Positions 1 to 10,370 of a DNA stretch of 50,045 nucleotides are shown here, piece after piece. The notes under the pieces were generated by a model. The model was not told the DNA's origin. It searched no databases and worked only from the letters and a program-made list of their open reading frames with translations. Source of the stretch: Candidatus Roizmanbacteria bacterium. GTDB lineage: Bacteria > Patescibacteriota > Microgenomatia > UBA1406 > GWC2-37-13. Positions within the stretch are counted from its first letter, which is position 1. Each line of letters begins with the position of its first letter. The position numbers and the translations under genes were made by a program. Where the stretch lies: positions 1 through 50,045 of the forward strand of contig JAAXWC010000011.1 in the NCBI GenBank assembly GCA_013335175.1, in the 5' to 3' direction.

Positions 1-164
1 GAGAACAAAACACTTTATTATGAGTCTCAATTTCTTCTCTGAAATTCGGATCCGTTTTATTCCTTCCATACTAACTATCATAACGCGCTAAACATCACTA
101 TTTCTAGCGCTTATCTAGTCAGTACCCATACTACAAATAATTAAGCGGGTTTTGCACCTAAAGT

Positions 165-350
165 TCAAATGAATCTCCGGAGGCGTATTTTTTGCAAGAA
201 AACAGTGAGTAGAACATACTCAGTGCTGCCAGTATCCATAAGAATTTTGACACCGTTTAGTTCGATCAGTACCGAAAGACCCCATTCAGCAAGGCACAGT
301 TTGGAATTTTGTCGCCCGGCAGAGTTTTCATTGAGCAAAGTTATTTTCAT
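165..350 (-). pseudogene. N-terminal remnant of an MBL-fold metallo-hydrolase
   Basis: The 61-residue frame begins like the MBL-fold family related to ribofuranosylaminobenzene 5'-phosphate synthase: MKITLLNENSAG, then LAEWGLSVLIELNG and KILMDTG, the first beta strands of that fold. After the DTG motif the similarity stops (STEYVLLTVFLQ) and the frame ends within about 20 residues. The HxHxDH metal site and everything after it are absent, and no continuation is visible in the other minus-strand frames down to position 1. I call it a decayed gene. A possible minus-strand TTGACA lies at 373-378. A very short functional protein is unlikely. Confidence 0.6.
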
Positions 351-452
351 ATACTGAAACTATTTTACTTGATTGTCAACCGTTTTGTGAACGGTACCAC
401 GATTTTTCAACCTGGCGGAGAGGGTGTGACGATCCTGGGATTATGCGATAGA

Positions 453-1004
453 TTACCCTTTATAATTATCGGTTTCTTCGTAATAATACGACTGTTCGAT
501 ACCTTTCATGAACACTTCTCGGTCACTTATTTTGTCAGTGAGGCCGGTGCGTAGCAATTCACGAATTTCCAAGTCATTTACGTGGCTACGAATCATGGCA
601 CTAAGATAGTCGTTTTTGTCTATTTTTTGCCAATCTATGCATTTCCCAATGTTTTTTTTCAGCATGAGGTCTAACCATATACGCATGCTACGACCGTTCC
701 CTTCCATAAAAGGGTGAGCAATATTCATTTCAACATATTTCGTTATAATCTCTTCAAAAGTGCTTTCTTTCAAAGAGTCGATTTTTTTCAACACATCTGA
801 CAAATATAAGCTATTTGCAAAACGAAAATCATCTTTACTAATATTTTTTTCGCGGATTTGTCCAGCAAAGTCATAAAGGCCATTAAATAAATAGGTATGA
901 ATCTGCTGTAAACCTCTTGTGGTTCCTATTTCGAAAGAAGCAAGGTCAGAGTTGTCAAATAATTTCAGAGCTCGTTGTTTACTGATTTCATCGACGTTTT
1001 GCAT
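453..1004 (-). CDS. fic: Fic family AMP-transferase, class III (NmFic-like)
   Basis: The 183-residue protein carries the full Fic motif [12 protein letters not shown] (residues 97-108), with the catalytic His97 and the anion-hole and ATP-binding residues of adenylyltransferases. The layout matches Neisseria NmFic closely: [10 protein letters not shown] near residue 43, then [11 protein letters not shown], and a C-terminal helix [10 protein letters not shown]. In NmFic this helix carries the inhibitory S-x-x-x-E motif; here it is Ser172 to Glu176. The residue after the Glu is Glu instead of the usual Gly/Asn. By family knowledge it would AMPylate a protein target and be controlled by oligomerisation and self-inhibition. 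TATACT (minus strand, 1011-1016) lies 6 nt before the ATG, which suggests a leaderless mRNA. No antitoxin gene is adjacent. Confidence 0.9.
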   Translation of the reverse strand: MQNVDEISKQRALKLFDNSDLASFEIGTTRGLQQIHTYLFNGLYDFAGQIREKNISKDDFRFANSLYLSDVLKKIDSLKESTFEEIITKYVEMNIAHPFMEGNGRSMRIWLDLMLKKNIGKCIDWQKIDKNDYLSAMIRSHVNDLEIRELLRTGLTDKISDREVFMKGIEQSYYYEETDNYKG

Positions 1005-1132
1005 ACCAATAGTATATCATCATATGAATCGTTATTTGTGTGCCTGAACTTAAAGACGGACTATATGCTACAAAATTCTGCGGACTTTGTCTCGCCGTAG
1101 CTCGCCTTCGCCTAAAAGGCTATAGCGAGCGA

Positions 1133-1220
<88 letters not shown>

Positions 1221-1256
1221 ATGTTCTCTAATTTTCAAACACCCTTTTTTTCTCAA

Positions 1257-1440
1257 GGGCTATCGTCGTCATCCTCGCGTACGTGGGGATCCAACGTAAC
1301 AATCTCTACCTTGGATCCTGAATCTCGGTTCAGGATGACATTCCAACGGGATTGCTTCGTTGCTTCGCCAGTTTCGTACGGTGCCTGGCTTCGCGCCTCG
1401 CAATGATATACAAACAACGATTCCCGACAAGCGGGAATGA
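1257..1440. repeat. Cluster of REP-like palindromes between two tRNA genes
   Basis: The stretch between tRNA-Ser and tRNA-Cys holds several imperfect palindromes. One at 1267-1292 reads, on the minus strand, GGATCCCCACGTACGCGAGG followed by ATGACG. A second is at 1313-1340 (GGATCCTGAATC...GTTCAGGATGACA). A larger one at about 1345-1410 has nested arms with GATTGCTTCG and CGAGGCGCGAAGCC. A fourth is at 1420-1438 (ATTCCCG/CGGGAAT). The GGATCCTGA/TCAGGATGACA type recurs at 48023-48048 and in a variant at 47966-47993. No credible gene is seen here. Confidence 0.75.
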
Positions 1441-1487
1441 CCATGCACGTTCTCTATAACTATAAGCTAAATGCTCATAGCTTCCAG

Positions 1488-1560
1488 AGGCGCGTGCCAG
1501 AATCGGACTGGCGCAATAGAAGTTTTGCAGACTCCCGCGTTTCCACTTCGCCAACGCGCC
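1488..1560 (-). tRNA. tRNA-Cys (GCA anticodon)
   Basis: On the minus strand GGCGCGT (1554-1560) pairs with ACGCGCC (1489-1495), with discriminator T at 1488, as usual for tRNA-Cys. The D arm is GCG/CGC, the anticodon stem GGAGT/ACTTC with loop CTGCAAA gives anticodon GCA, and the T arm is GCCAG/CTGGC with loop TCCGATT. Length is 73 nt. CCA is not encoded (CTGG follows), so it would be added by the tRNA nucleotidyltransferase found at 31442-32785. Confidence 0.93.
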
Positions 1561-1666
1561 TAATTATTTGTTCTGAATTTTCTATTTTACCACTAATCAC
1601 TGATAAATTGAAGTCAATATGGAAAAATTCATCCTATGTTTTGTGGTACAATAAACCTATTCTTCT

Positions 1667-2140
1667 ATGTTTTATAACAGTCCTACGTATGGAAAAGTCC
1701 CATTAGAGAGGCTGAAGGATGTAGTCTTTGACTACATGTCCAAAGATACTACGTCTTCGTACAAAATCATTGTAGGGAGCGATTCTCAGAAAGTGGTTAA
1801 TAACGTTTATGATTTTGTAAATGCCATTGTAATACACCGTGTTGGAAGCGGGGGGATCTATTTTTGGCTTCGAACAGTGGTAACACAAACCATGAGCCTC
1901 AAAGAGCGCATGTACCGAGAAGCAACAATGTCTCTGGAAACTTCAGAAAAACTGGTAGAGCTTTTCAAAGAGAAGGGCATACTTCGGTACAATATTGAAA
2001 TTCATGTAGATATCGGGAACAATGGAAAAACGAGAGTTCTTATAAACGAACTGACTGCCATGATCCGCGGTTCCGGGTACGAAGTAAAAATAAAACCTGA
2101 TTCCTTTGGAGCATCCAAAGTAGCGGATAAATATACTTAA
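1667..2140 (+). CDS. DUF458 / YkuK-family RNase H-like protein
   Basis: The 157-residue protein matches the DUF458 (YkuK) family, which has an RNase H-like fold and unknown role. Visible family features are an N-terminal helix-rich lead, the strand IIVGSDSQKV (around residue 40) with the acidic SDSQ turn, VDIGNNGKTR near residue 118, and the C-terminal KPDSFGASKVADKYT. These acidic residues sit where a metal-dependent nuclease site would be, but activity is unproven. A TACAAT hexamer at 1647-1652 is the likely -10, 14 nt before the ATG. The gene is convergent with the Lon-like gene and overlaps its stop codon by 4 nt. Confidence 0.85.
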   Translation: MFYNSPTYGKVPLERLKDVVFDYMSKDTTSSYKIIVGSDSQKVVNNVYDFVNAIVIHRVGSGGIYFWLRTVVTQTMSLKERMYREATMSLETSEKLVELFKEKGILRYNIEIHVDIGNNGKTRVLINELTAMIRGSGYEVKIKPDSFGASKVADKYT

Positions 2141-3210
2141 AGAGGCACATACTCGCGCATGTTCGTTTCATTTATCGCAAACTGTGTCCCTTGACCACTC
2201 ACAATTTTAAATGCTATTTTTCGTACTAGGGTCTCGATAAGCCGTTCCAGACTTCGGATACCCGGTTCAAATCCAAGGGCCCGAATCAAAATGACCCAAA
2301 CAGAATCTTCAATTCGCACCATATCGGGAGTGAGTCCAACTTCTTTCAAATACTTTGGAAGAATATAATTCTTTCCGATATGAATTTTTTCTTCATCAGT
2401 ATACGACGGCATTTGAATCAGCTCTAAACGATCTAGTACTGCGGTTGCAACATTTGAGGTATTATTGGCCGTTGCGACAAAAATTACTTCAGATAGATCA
2501 AACGGATAATCAAGAAAATAGTCGGTAAAATTTCTATTCTGTCCAGGATCAAGCAGTTCAAGTAATACACCCATAACGCTCGTGCGAGTCTCTGGGGCAA
2601 CACGGTCTAATTCATCAAGCAAAATAACAGGGTTTCGCGAACCTACGCGTCGGAGTGCTTTGATTACCATTCCTGGTTCACTTTCAGGAGATAGTTTTGA
2701 TTGTCCACGCAGATCCAGCGCGGAAGATAGACCTCCAAACGGAATGCGAATAAATCGCCTTCCTAACGCCTCTGCGAGAGAGATAGCAAAGGTTGTTTTA
2801 CCGGTACCCGCAAGACCGACAAAAAATAACGATGGTGCGTGAAATAGTTCAGCATTCAAGCGTTGTTTTTGCATGATAAGAATAGACATGTATTCCATAA
2901 TGCGGCTTTTTATCTTTTCAAGACCAAAATGGTTCTTATCAAGCGTTTCTTTTACGCGGTTTATATCGAGAATGTCCTGAGTGCGGGCATTCCACGGAAG
3001 GTTGGTAATGAGATCAATGTATTTAGTTGTTACATCTAGCTGTGAAAGGTTCCCTCCATACTTCAAAGAGAGGTTAATACGTTCAATCTGTTCAACAGCT
3101 TTTTCCATCAGCTGCGCAGGCAACTGTACTGCGTCCAGTTTTGCTTTTAATTTATTTATTTCCGATAAGGCTGCTTGATTATCCATAAAATTAGCAGACA
3201 ACGAATCCAC
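2137..3210 (-). CDS. Lon-like AAA+ ATPase lacking the protease domain
   Basis: The 357-residue protein begins with the helical segment that precedes the Lon ATPase (LITNLPW at residue 67, then HFGLEKIKSRIMEYM). It continues through a complete AAA+ module: Walker A GLAGTGKT (residues 132-139), Walker B VILLDELDR, a sensor-like ATANN, and the small helical domain with EPGIRSLERLIETL. It ends at residue 357, where bacterial Lon proteins continue with the Ser-Lys protease domain, and the N-terminal substrate-binding LAN domain is also missing. Lon proteins are usually about 750-800 residues. The usual HRRTYVGA segment is replaced by ALDLRGQSKLSPESEPG. It lies divergently next to groES, so an unfolding or chaperone-like role is plausible inference. 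Confidence 0.85.
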   Translation of the reverse strand: MDSLSANFMDNQAALSEINKLKAKLDAVQLPAQLMEKAVEQIERINLSLKYGGNLSQLDVTTKYIDLITNLPWNARTQDILDINRVKETLDKNHFGLEKIKSRIMEYMSILIMQKQRLNAELFHAPSLFFVGLAGTGKTTFAISLAEALGRRFIRIPFGGLSSALDLRGQSKLSPESEPGMVIKALRRVGSRNPVILLDELDRVAPETRTSVMGVLLELLDPGQNRNFTDYFLDYPFDLSEVIFVATANNTSNVATAVLDRLELIQMPSYTDEEKIHIGKNYILPKYLKEVGLTPDMVRIEDSVWVILIRALGFEPGIRSLERLIETLVRKIAFKIVSGQGTQFAINETNMREYVPL

Positions 3211-3239
3211 TTGACAAAATCACGTTCATTGGATACAGT
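3211..3239 (+). promoter_or_regulatory. Sigma70-type promoter of groES-groEL
   Basis: TTGACA (3211-3216) and TACAGT (3234-3239) are separated by 17 nt, upstream of groES (ATG at 3288). This predicts a leader of about 40 nt. I saw no CIRCE operator (TTAGCACTC-N9-GAGTGCTAA), so HrcA control is not supported. Confidence 0.7.
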
Positions 3240-3287
3240 ATTAATGTCAAAAATTACTAATTATTACTAGTTTATATTTATAACTGT

Positions 3288-5263
<1,976 letters not shown>

Positions 5264-5279
5264 CAGAAACTAAAAATGA

Positions 5280-5310
5280 GGGAGGTATCGAAAGGTACCT
5301 CCCTTTTTTT
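5280..5310 (+). terminator. Intrinsic terminator after groEL
   Basis: GGGAGGTATC (5280-5289) pairs with GGTACCTCCC (5294-5303) around a GAAA loop, with one G-T pair, and is followed by seven T residues (5304-5310). A run of A on the other side (TAAAAATGAG) means it could also work in reverse for the convergent gene that ends at 5309. Confidence 0.9.
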
Positions 5311-6229
5311 ATATAGCGGGATGTAGTGTCCCTTTTCCCATTACCTCATATGATTTTGTATGAAGGTCGATTATTACACCGGTATGTTCGTCAAGTCCCC
5401 ACACCGGTTCTTCGAGAGGAAGTAAGTTCCGTAGAGCAGCAAAACGTTCTTTTCCCATAAAACAGTAAGAAGTATCGGTTTTCTTCCCACCCTCGGTATT
5501 GTTAAAATGGGGAATAATACTCAGTTCTTGAAAGAGTGATTGGTAAATATTCAAACCTGGTTCCCAATAAAGTGGAAGTCCTGCTTTATATATTTCGTAC
5601 ACAGGTAATACATGTTTGGAAAATGCGCAGGTTGCAGCGGACGCAAGAGAAAGGCTGGCTCCGCGTTTTGTTTCAGATAGTATTTTTGCTAACAATGGAG
5701 TGTTGGAGAGCTGTTTTGCCGCATAGGTAGGGCTTCCTGGTCCCGTAAAAATATAATCGACGTCGTCGAGGAGATGAATCTGGTTTTGATCGTAACAATC
5801 TTCTCGTGTGTTTGCACGTATATATGATAGAGAGGGGTGAAAATTTTGTAGTTTATTTACAAAGAAATCACCAATTTCCCGGTAGACGATATCTACATTG
5901 GGTTGGAAACCCGCAGGCGTGGTTAAAATAGCTATTTTGATAGAATCCTTACCGATTCGTTTAAATACTTCTTCATGCACCTGACGGCCTGTGGAGGATA
6001 TTTCGCCTGATCCAAAAAGAACCAGAAAATGACCTCCTGATTGAACCTTTTGTTCTAATTCTTTGTACAAATAAGTGTCTTCTCCTTCATCTATTAAGAT
6101 ATATTCATTTTGTTCAATTTGTTTACGCAATTCATCTGCTTTAGTGTATTCTTTTGCTTTTCTTAACAAATTTCTTTCATCTATAAGTTTTTTTTGCGTT
6201 TCAGATGGATCAATAGGCATTTGTGTCAT
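5309..6229 (-). CDS. S51-like peptidase / class I glutamine amidotransferase-like protein with CysS-like N-terminal helices
   Basis: Residues from about 65 onward (GGHFLVLFGSGEISSTG, IAILTTPAGFQPN, DDVDYIFTGPGSPTYA, LASAATCAF) fit the fold of peptidase family S51 and cyanophycinase. The nucleophile elbow reads ASAAT instead of the usual GTSAG. The first 55 residues form a separate unit, LIDERNLLRKAKEYTKADELRKQIEQ...DEGEDTYLY, which resembles the C-terminal helical tail of cysteinyl-tRNA synthetase. The minus-strand AGGAGT at 6232-6237 may serve as a ribosome binding site, with TATAAT 8 nt before the ATG. The substrate is unknown; the altered elbow leaves peptidase activity uncertain. Confidence 0.75.
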   Translation of the reverse strand: MTQMPIDPSETQKKLIDERNLLRKAKEYTKADELRKQIEQNEYILIDEGEDTYLYKELEQKVQSGGHFLVLFGSGEISSTGRQVHEEVFKRIGKDSIKIAILTTPAGFQPNVDIVYREIGDFFVNKLQNFHPSLSYIRANTREDCYDQNQIHLLDDVDYIFTGPGSPTYAAKQLSNTPLLAKILSETKRGASLSLASAATCAFSKHVLPVYEIYKAGLPLYWEPGLNIYQSLFQELSIIPHFNNTEGGKKTDTSYCFMGKERFAALRNLLPLEEPVWGLDEHTGVIIDLHTKSYEVMGKGTLHPAI

Positions 6230-6244
6230 AGACTCCTATTATAT

Positions 6245-7279
6245 CTATTTTGTTGTAGAAAGGATCTTCTTATATACTGCTTCGTATTTATCCACCATGG
6301 TAGTACTATTAAAATTTTCTAATGCATGACGTCGGCACTCTACTCGATTAATTTCTCCCAGTCGAGCAACAGCTTCGGTCATCTCTTCAATATCGCTTAC
6401 GACAAATCCAGTTTGTCCATCAATGATAATTTCCGGGACGGAGCCTCTATTGAATGCCACAACAGGGCAACCACATGCTAAGGCTTCGATCATTGTTAAC
6501 CCAAATGGTTCGCGAAACGTTATGGGATGAAGGACACAAAGTGCTTTGTCCATAAGATTATTCCTTTCATCTTCATTTACTTCTCCGATCCATCGAATGC
6601 GGTCGTCAGAAAGCTGGGGTTCAATAAAATCATCAAAATATTTTCGATCATTTTGATCGAGTTTAGCAGCAATAATCAGTGGTTTATCAACACTTAATGC
6701 CACTTCTATCGCATAGTGAAGCCCTTTATCCATAGAGATCCGTCCGACAAATAATAAATAATCTTCAGGGGTATCTGAAAATGGATAATCCTCCATGGGA
6801 AGTCCGTGATAGATTGTGTCTATGATATTGAGATCAAAAGAAGTACGAACCTGCGCTTTTGAAATGGAAACTAAATACGGATTGCGGAAGGTAGAGTACA
6901 TCCGTTTTTGGTTCAGGTTCAAGGGGCCATGGAGTGTGAAAACACTGGGGACAGAGGCTATGTTAGCGGTTTGAATACTTAAATATCCATTATGGTCATG
7001 GATAATATCGAAATTTTGTTGCATTTGGTATGCGTTCCCACTATTGTACAGCTGTAATTCATTGAACGCGTAGAGATCTTTTACCCGCGCTTCACGAAGA
7101 CCTCGTGGATAAATTGAAATGAGTTTACCCGAAGTTATCGAGTCCCCCGATGCAAAAAGTGTAACATCATGGCCCCGTTTCACCAACTCTTCGGTAAGCA
7201 CATGAACAATACGTTCCGTTCCACCATATTTTTTAGGAGGAACACGTTCAATTAATGGTGCAATTTGAGCAATTTTCAT
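6245..7279 (-). CDS. Glycosyltransferase family 4
   Basis: The 344-residue protein has the two-Rossmann GT-B layout. The N-terminal KYGGTERIVHVLTEELVKRGHDVTLF binds the acceptor side. The C-terminal half has LFVGRISMDKGLHYAIEVA and the donor-binding EPFGLTMIEALACGCPVVAFNRGSVPEII, with the E-x7-E pattern of retaining GT4 enzymes. No membrane segments are seen, so it is probably cytoplasmic and acts on a nucleotide-sugar, but donor and acceptor are not readable. It lies 15 bp downstream of the convergent-side neighbours only by position; the acyltransferase upstream on the same strand suggests a shared cell-surface sugar function (inference). Confidence 0.88.
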   Translation of the reverse strand: MKIAQIAPLIERVPPKKYGGTERIVHVLTEELVKRGHDVTLFASGDSITSGKLISIYPRGLREARVKDLYAFNELQLYNSGNAYQMQQNFDIIHDHNGYLSIQTANIASVPSVFTLHGPLNLNQKRMYSTFRNPYLVSISKAQVRTSFDLNIIDTIYHGLPMEDYPFSDTPEDYLLFVGRISMDKGLHYAIEVALSVDKPLIIAAKLDQNDRKYFDDFIEPQLSDDRIRWIGEVNEDERNNLMDKALCVLHPITFREPFGLTMIEALACGCPVVAFNRGSVPEIIIDGQTGFVVSDIEEMTEAVARLGEINRVECRRHALENFNSTTMVDKYEAVYKKILSTTK

Positions 7280-7363
7280 GAGTTTTAGGGGAAAGAAATA
7301 TAAGTAACAGTACTGGGTGAGTTTAATAACTCGGTGAAGACTTGGTAGTAGGTACGTAAAAGT

Positions 7364-8542
7364 TTAGTGATTTTTATTTGCTGGAGAAAAGAAAGCATAA
7401 AAACGTTCCGCGAGTACCATCCCGATATGCTCAACGAATCGATAGATGAAAAAGGATCCCAGAAAAACGAGAGGAAGAGAAATAACCATCATGAGGAGGT
7501 ACGAAGCTGTATATCCAAGGTGCGGATAAAATTGTAGAAACACGTAGCTACTGAAAGATAGGATAATTATGATATGGAAAATGTATAGCGAATAAGAAAT
7601 TTTTCCGAGAAACAGAAAAACTCGAAACTCCATAATCTTTTGAAATATCCGTGAAGAGATAAGGCTATAAAAGAGCAAAATGACGCCAAGGCAATGATAG
7701 GCATTGTATTCAAAAGGTGCCAGAATACGGGGTAAAAAGCCATACATAGTATCTTTTAACTGATCTGTCCCCGGGAAGGTTGGGTATGAACTGAAAAATA
7801 TGCCAATAATAAATGCAAAGAAGATCAATGCTTTATTTTTTAGGAGAAGAGGTTTTTCTCGCATAAACAGATCGCATAGTACCATGCCCAAAACGAACGG
7901 GTAATAGTTTGTAGGAAGGAGAACCATGAGAATTCCGTACAGGAGATATCTGTTTTTTAAAGTTCCAATAAGTGCAAGTGTCCCGGTTACGATAAAGGTT
8001 CCTAGGAAAAAATAGGGAATAGTCCACAGTGATGAATTAAAGGTTTTTGTAAATTCTACCCCTTTCACAAAAACATCTATAAATGATTGTTGAAAAAGGT
8101 TCCCGATGTTAAGTTGTACCTGACTCCAGTTTGGAGCTAGCCACCAGTATGATTTAGTAATGAGGGCAGCTTGTTGATTATAGTTGAAATGAAAATAAAG
8201 AATAATAAAGGTAAGAATATTGCAGAACACAATGGGAGGAAGAAGTCGAAAATAGCGTTTTATGGAAGTTTTTGTGAGAGAGCTTGTGTCATGTTTTGTG
8301 AAAAAAGGGATACTAATGGCAAATCCACTGAGAATAAAAAAGAGATTCACCGCAAAGTTACCGTTGGTAAAAATATTCAGCGGAGTGCTATAGATAAAAC
8401 GTTCTATCGAATAGGGAAGATGGCTATCAGATGCGGCATTGTTATAAATCGCGGGAAGGAATGCCATCATAAAATGGTGGAGTACTACGATAAGTGCAGC
8501 TGCCCCTCTGAATCCGTCAAAATACGTAATGCGTTTATGCAT
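7364..8542 (-). CDS. Acyltransferase 3 family integral membrane protein
   Basis: The protein has 392 residues and about ten predicted membrane helices. The N terminus MHKRITYFDGFRGAAALIVVLHHF is the classic start of acyltransferase family 3, with the conserved FDGFRG and the catalytic-type His-His pair, and RYFRLLPPI is the usual Arg-rich loop. Such proteins transfer acetyl or other acyl groups to surface sugars. TACAAT (minus strand, 8550-8555) lies 7 nt before the ATG, so the transcript is probably leaderless. It is followed downstream by the GT4 gene. Confidence 0.88.
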   Translation of the reverse strand: MHKRITYFDGFRGAAALIVVLHHFMMAFLPAIYNNAASDSHLPYSIERFIYSTPLNIFTNGNFAVNLFFILSGFAISIPFFTKHDTSSLTKTSIKRYFRLLPPIVFCNILTFIILYFHFNYNQQAALITKSYWWLAPNWSQVQLNIGNLFQQSFIDVFVKGVEFTKTFNSSLWTIPYFFLGTFIVTGTLALIGTLKNRYLLYGILMVLLPTNYYPFVLGMVLCDLFMREKPLLLKNKALIFFAFIIGIFFSSYPTFPGTDQLKDTMYGFLPRILAPFEYNAYHCLGVILLFYSLISSRIFQKIMEFRVFLFLGKISYSLYIFHIIIILSFSSYVFLQFYPHLGYTASYLLMMVISLPLVFLGSFFIYRFVEHIGMVLAERFYAFFSPANKNH

Positions 8543-8584
8543 GGTACTGATTGTATCAAATCTTGGACATCAAGCAATATGATA

Positions 8585-9025
8585 TCAACGGTATTTCTTA
8601 AAAAACTGTTTATATCTGTTCAAAGTATATTGAAATCCGGTATGGAGTGGCTGAGGGAGGTTCGCAAGGCGAAACCAGTCAATTTCTTCGAGTTTTTCGG
8701 GATCACCATTGATGACTTCTTTCGGATTTACGAGAATGAAAAAAGGAATCGCAAGCCAGTGGGTTAATTTTTCGTTGTGCGTACGAAGAACGGAGTGAGC
8801 AGGAAGCTGTTCTTGGATGCTGCCCGTGCAGCCATATTCTTCTTGCACTTCTCTCAACACGCTTTCTTCGAGTGTCTCACCAAATTCAACTTGGCCCCCT
8901 CCCATATCCCAAGCACCCTGTTCATCTCGGCAGTTTTGACTTCGCTTATGAAACAAAAAGTTGCCCTTTCCGTCATTACAGTAGAATGGTGTTGTGACTC
9001 CGATATAATCAATCCCCGGTTTCAT
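8585..9025 (-). CDS. Nudix hydrolase
   Basis: With the chosen start the protein has 146 residues. A complete Nudix box GGQVEFGETLEESVLREVQE followed by EYGC matches G-x5-E-x7-R-E-x2-E-E-x-G. The flanking strands (WDMGGG, EIDWFRLANLPQP) are typical of small NTP or NDP-sugar pyrophosphatases. The start is uncertain: MKPGIDYIG at 9025 follows the zinc-ribbon gene by 4 nt, while an in-frame ATG at 9046 would overlap it by 17 nt. The open frame continues to 9142 but that part lies inside the neighbour. The substrate is not readable. Confidence 0.85.
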   Translation of the reverse strand: MKPGIDYIGVTTPFYCNDGKGNFLFHKRSQNCRDEQGAWDMGGGQVEFGETLEESVLREVQEEYGCTGSIQEQLPAHSVLRTHNEKLTHWLAIPFFILVNPKEVINGDPEKLEEIDWFRLANLPQPLHTGFQYTLNRYKQFFKKYR

Positions 9026-9029
9026 AGTA

Positions 9030-9278
9030 TTATGATCTGAATGCATTCTTTTTTTTCCAACAAGGAAGTTGAGGCATAATATGGTCGGCCATTGCTTCAG
9101 CTTCTTCTCGGGTTTTGCCAAGAAGACGGATCGCAGCCTCAATACTCCCTTCGCGTACCTCTTCCATTGTTTTTAGTTTCCCTGTTTCCTGATTCTGGCA
9201 GAAGATACAGTATCGATTATCAAATCTGGAGGTCATACCCTCTTCAAGCGGCATTCCGCAGCATTCACATGGTTGCAT
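9030..9278 (-). CDS. Small zinc-ribbon protein (Zn_ribbon_2-like)
   Basis: The 82-residue protein starts MQPCECCGMPLEEG and continues with FDNRYCIFCQNQETG, giving a C-x2-C ... C-x2-C zinc ribbon like the putative zinc ribbon family PF12674. A helical tail MEEVREGSIEAAIRLLGKTREEAEAMADHIMPQLPCW follows. The frame runs upstream to 9428, but I chose 9278 because the family begins there. A minus-strand TATAAT at 9310-9315 would give a leader of about 25 nt. It is probably co-transcribed with the Nudix gene. Its function is unknown. Confidence 0.75.
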   Translation of the reverse strand: MQPCECCGMPLEEGMTSRFDNRYCIFCQNQETGKLKTMEEVREGSIEAAIRLLGKTREEAEAMADHIMPQLPCWKKKNAFRS

Positions 9279-9367
9279 ATGACAAGGTAGGGAATTATTA
9301 ATAATTGTTATTATACCGTTCATTGGAGGAGATGGTGAGGCATTTGCAAATACCGTATAATGCAGAT

Positions 9368-9748
9368 ATGGAGGAAAAAGCAGTAATTGGCGAAGAGCCG
9401 AAAAAAGATCTCGAACCGTACAAGGCATTGCTCGTATTAGATACTCAGGAACGGAGTATGAAAGCGAGGGAAGGGTATTTAAAGGCGTATATTTTAAGCG
9501 TGTTATTCCCTCCTATTGGTATTTATTATTTTGGGAAATATCTTTTTTTTGCCAATGGCACTCAGGAAGATGTAAAAGCGGCCTTTATTACTCTTGCAAT
9601 TACCGTGGTTGTACTCGTGTTAGGTATTGTCTCTTGCAACTTCCTTTTTTCTTCGGTAAATAAGGCCACAAATTCTAACTCGAATTCATTCCTCAAAGAG
9701 TTGACCGTGCCAGAAAATCAAAAAGAGTTACGGCAACTTATGCAATAA
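9368..9748 (+). CDS. Small membrane protein of unknown function
   Basis: The 126-residue protein has a charged cytoplasmic lead (MEEKAVIGEEPKKDLEPYKA), a helix around residues 38-62 (AYILSVLFPPIGIYYFGKYLFF) and a second membrane segment (AAFITLAITVVVLVLGIVSC). A Ser/Asn-rich linker and a short polar tail follow. The frame could begin at 9305, but TATAAT at 9356-9361 lies exactly 6 nt before the ATG at 9368, which favours a leaderless transcript from that start. I recognise no family. Confidence 0.65.
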   Translation: MEEKAVIGEEPKKDLEPYKALLVLDTQERSMKAREGYLKAYILSVLFPPIGIYYFGKYLFFANGTQEDVKAAFITLAITVVVLVLGIVSCNFLFSSVNKATNSNSNSFLKELTVPENQKELRQLMQ

Positions 9749-9783
9749 GGTCAATATTGAACTTATGTTATGATAATGGTTAT

Positions 9784-10370
9784 ATGATAGTACCTTCCAA
9801 ATTAAAATCCGGTGATACCGTTCGAGTTATTACTCCATTTTCAAAAACTGTCTGTTTCAAGAGAGTCCGTATGAAGTATTAGCCTCGAAGGAATGGATTG
9901 ATGACCGGTGGGCAGGAGATCAGGAGAATAGAGTTTTTCATAAGAATGAAGGATATCGAGTTATCAACGAAGGAGTCGCAGAAGGGGCCATTGTAGGCGG
10001 AAATTTGTGTACTTTAAACCTTCTGCAAGGAACGGAGTATATGCCAAGTTTAAAAAATACGATATTGTTCCTAGAAGATGATTCAATGTCTGAGCCGTTT
10101 ACTTTTGACCGCGATTTGCAGTCACTCATTCATCAGCCCGAATTTACTGAGGTTAAAGGTATTGTGTTTGGTAGATTTCAAACTGAGAGCCATATGACAA
10201 ATGAACTTCTCGTTAAAATTGTTGAAACAAAAAAAGAATTGGCAGGTCTTCCCATCATTTCGGGTGCAGATTTTGGACACACAACACCTATGATCACCAT
10301 TCCGATAGGTGGGACTGCTCGTATATCGGCCCGACAAGAGAATGTAACGATAGAGTTTCTAGCTCACTGA
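9784..10370 (+). pseudogene. LD-carboxypeptidase (S66/MccF-like) with internal deletion and frameshift
   Basis: The N terminus MIVPSKLKSGDTVRVITPFSKT is the start of an S66 LD-carboxypeptidase. The frame then stops at TAG about 33 codons in. From about 9849 another frame continues as the C-terminal part: LFQESPYEVLASKEWIDDRW, NEGYRVINEGVAEGAIVGGN, then TEYMPSLKNTILFLEDD. Some 130-170 residues are missing between the two, including the region with the catalytic Ser. GATAAT at 9772-9777 still sits 6 nt before the ATG. I read it as an inactivated peptidoglycan-recycling or microcin-immunity-type enzyme. Confidence 0.85.

Noticed and set aside
309-554. 81-residue plus-strand frame
   Set aside because: It crosses the antisense of the MBL remnant and the end of the Fic gene, and has no motif.
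3217-3287. CIRCE heat-shock operator before groES
   Set aside because: No TTAGCACTC-N9-GAGTGCTAA sequence is present.
8171-8767. 198-residue plus-strand frame
   Set aside because: It lies antisense across the start of the acyltransferase and the end of the Nudix gene, has a Lys/Arg-rich composition without a fold, and matches no family.
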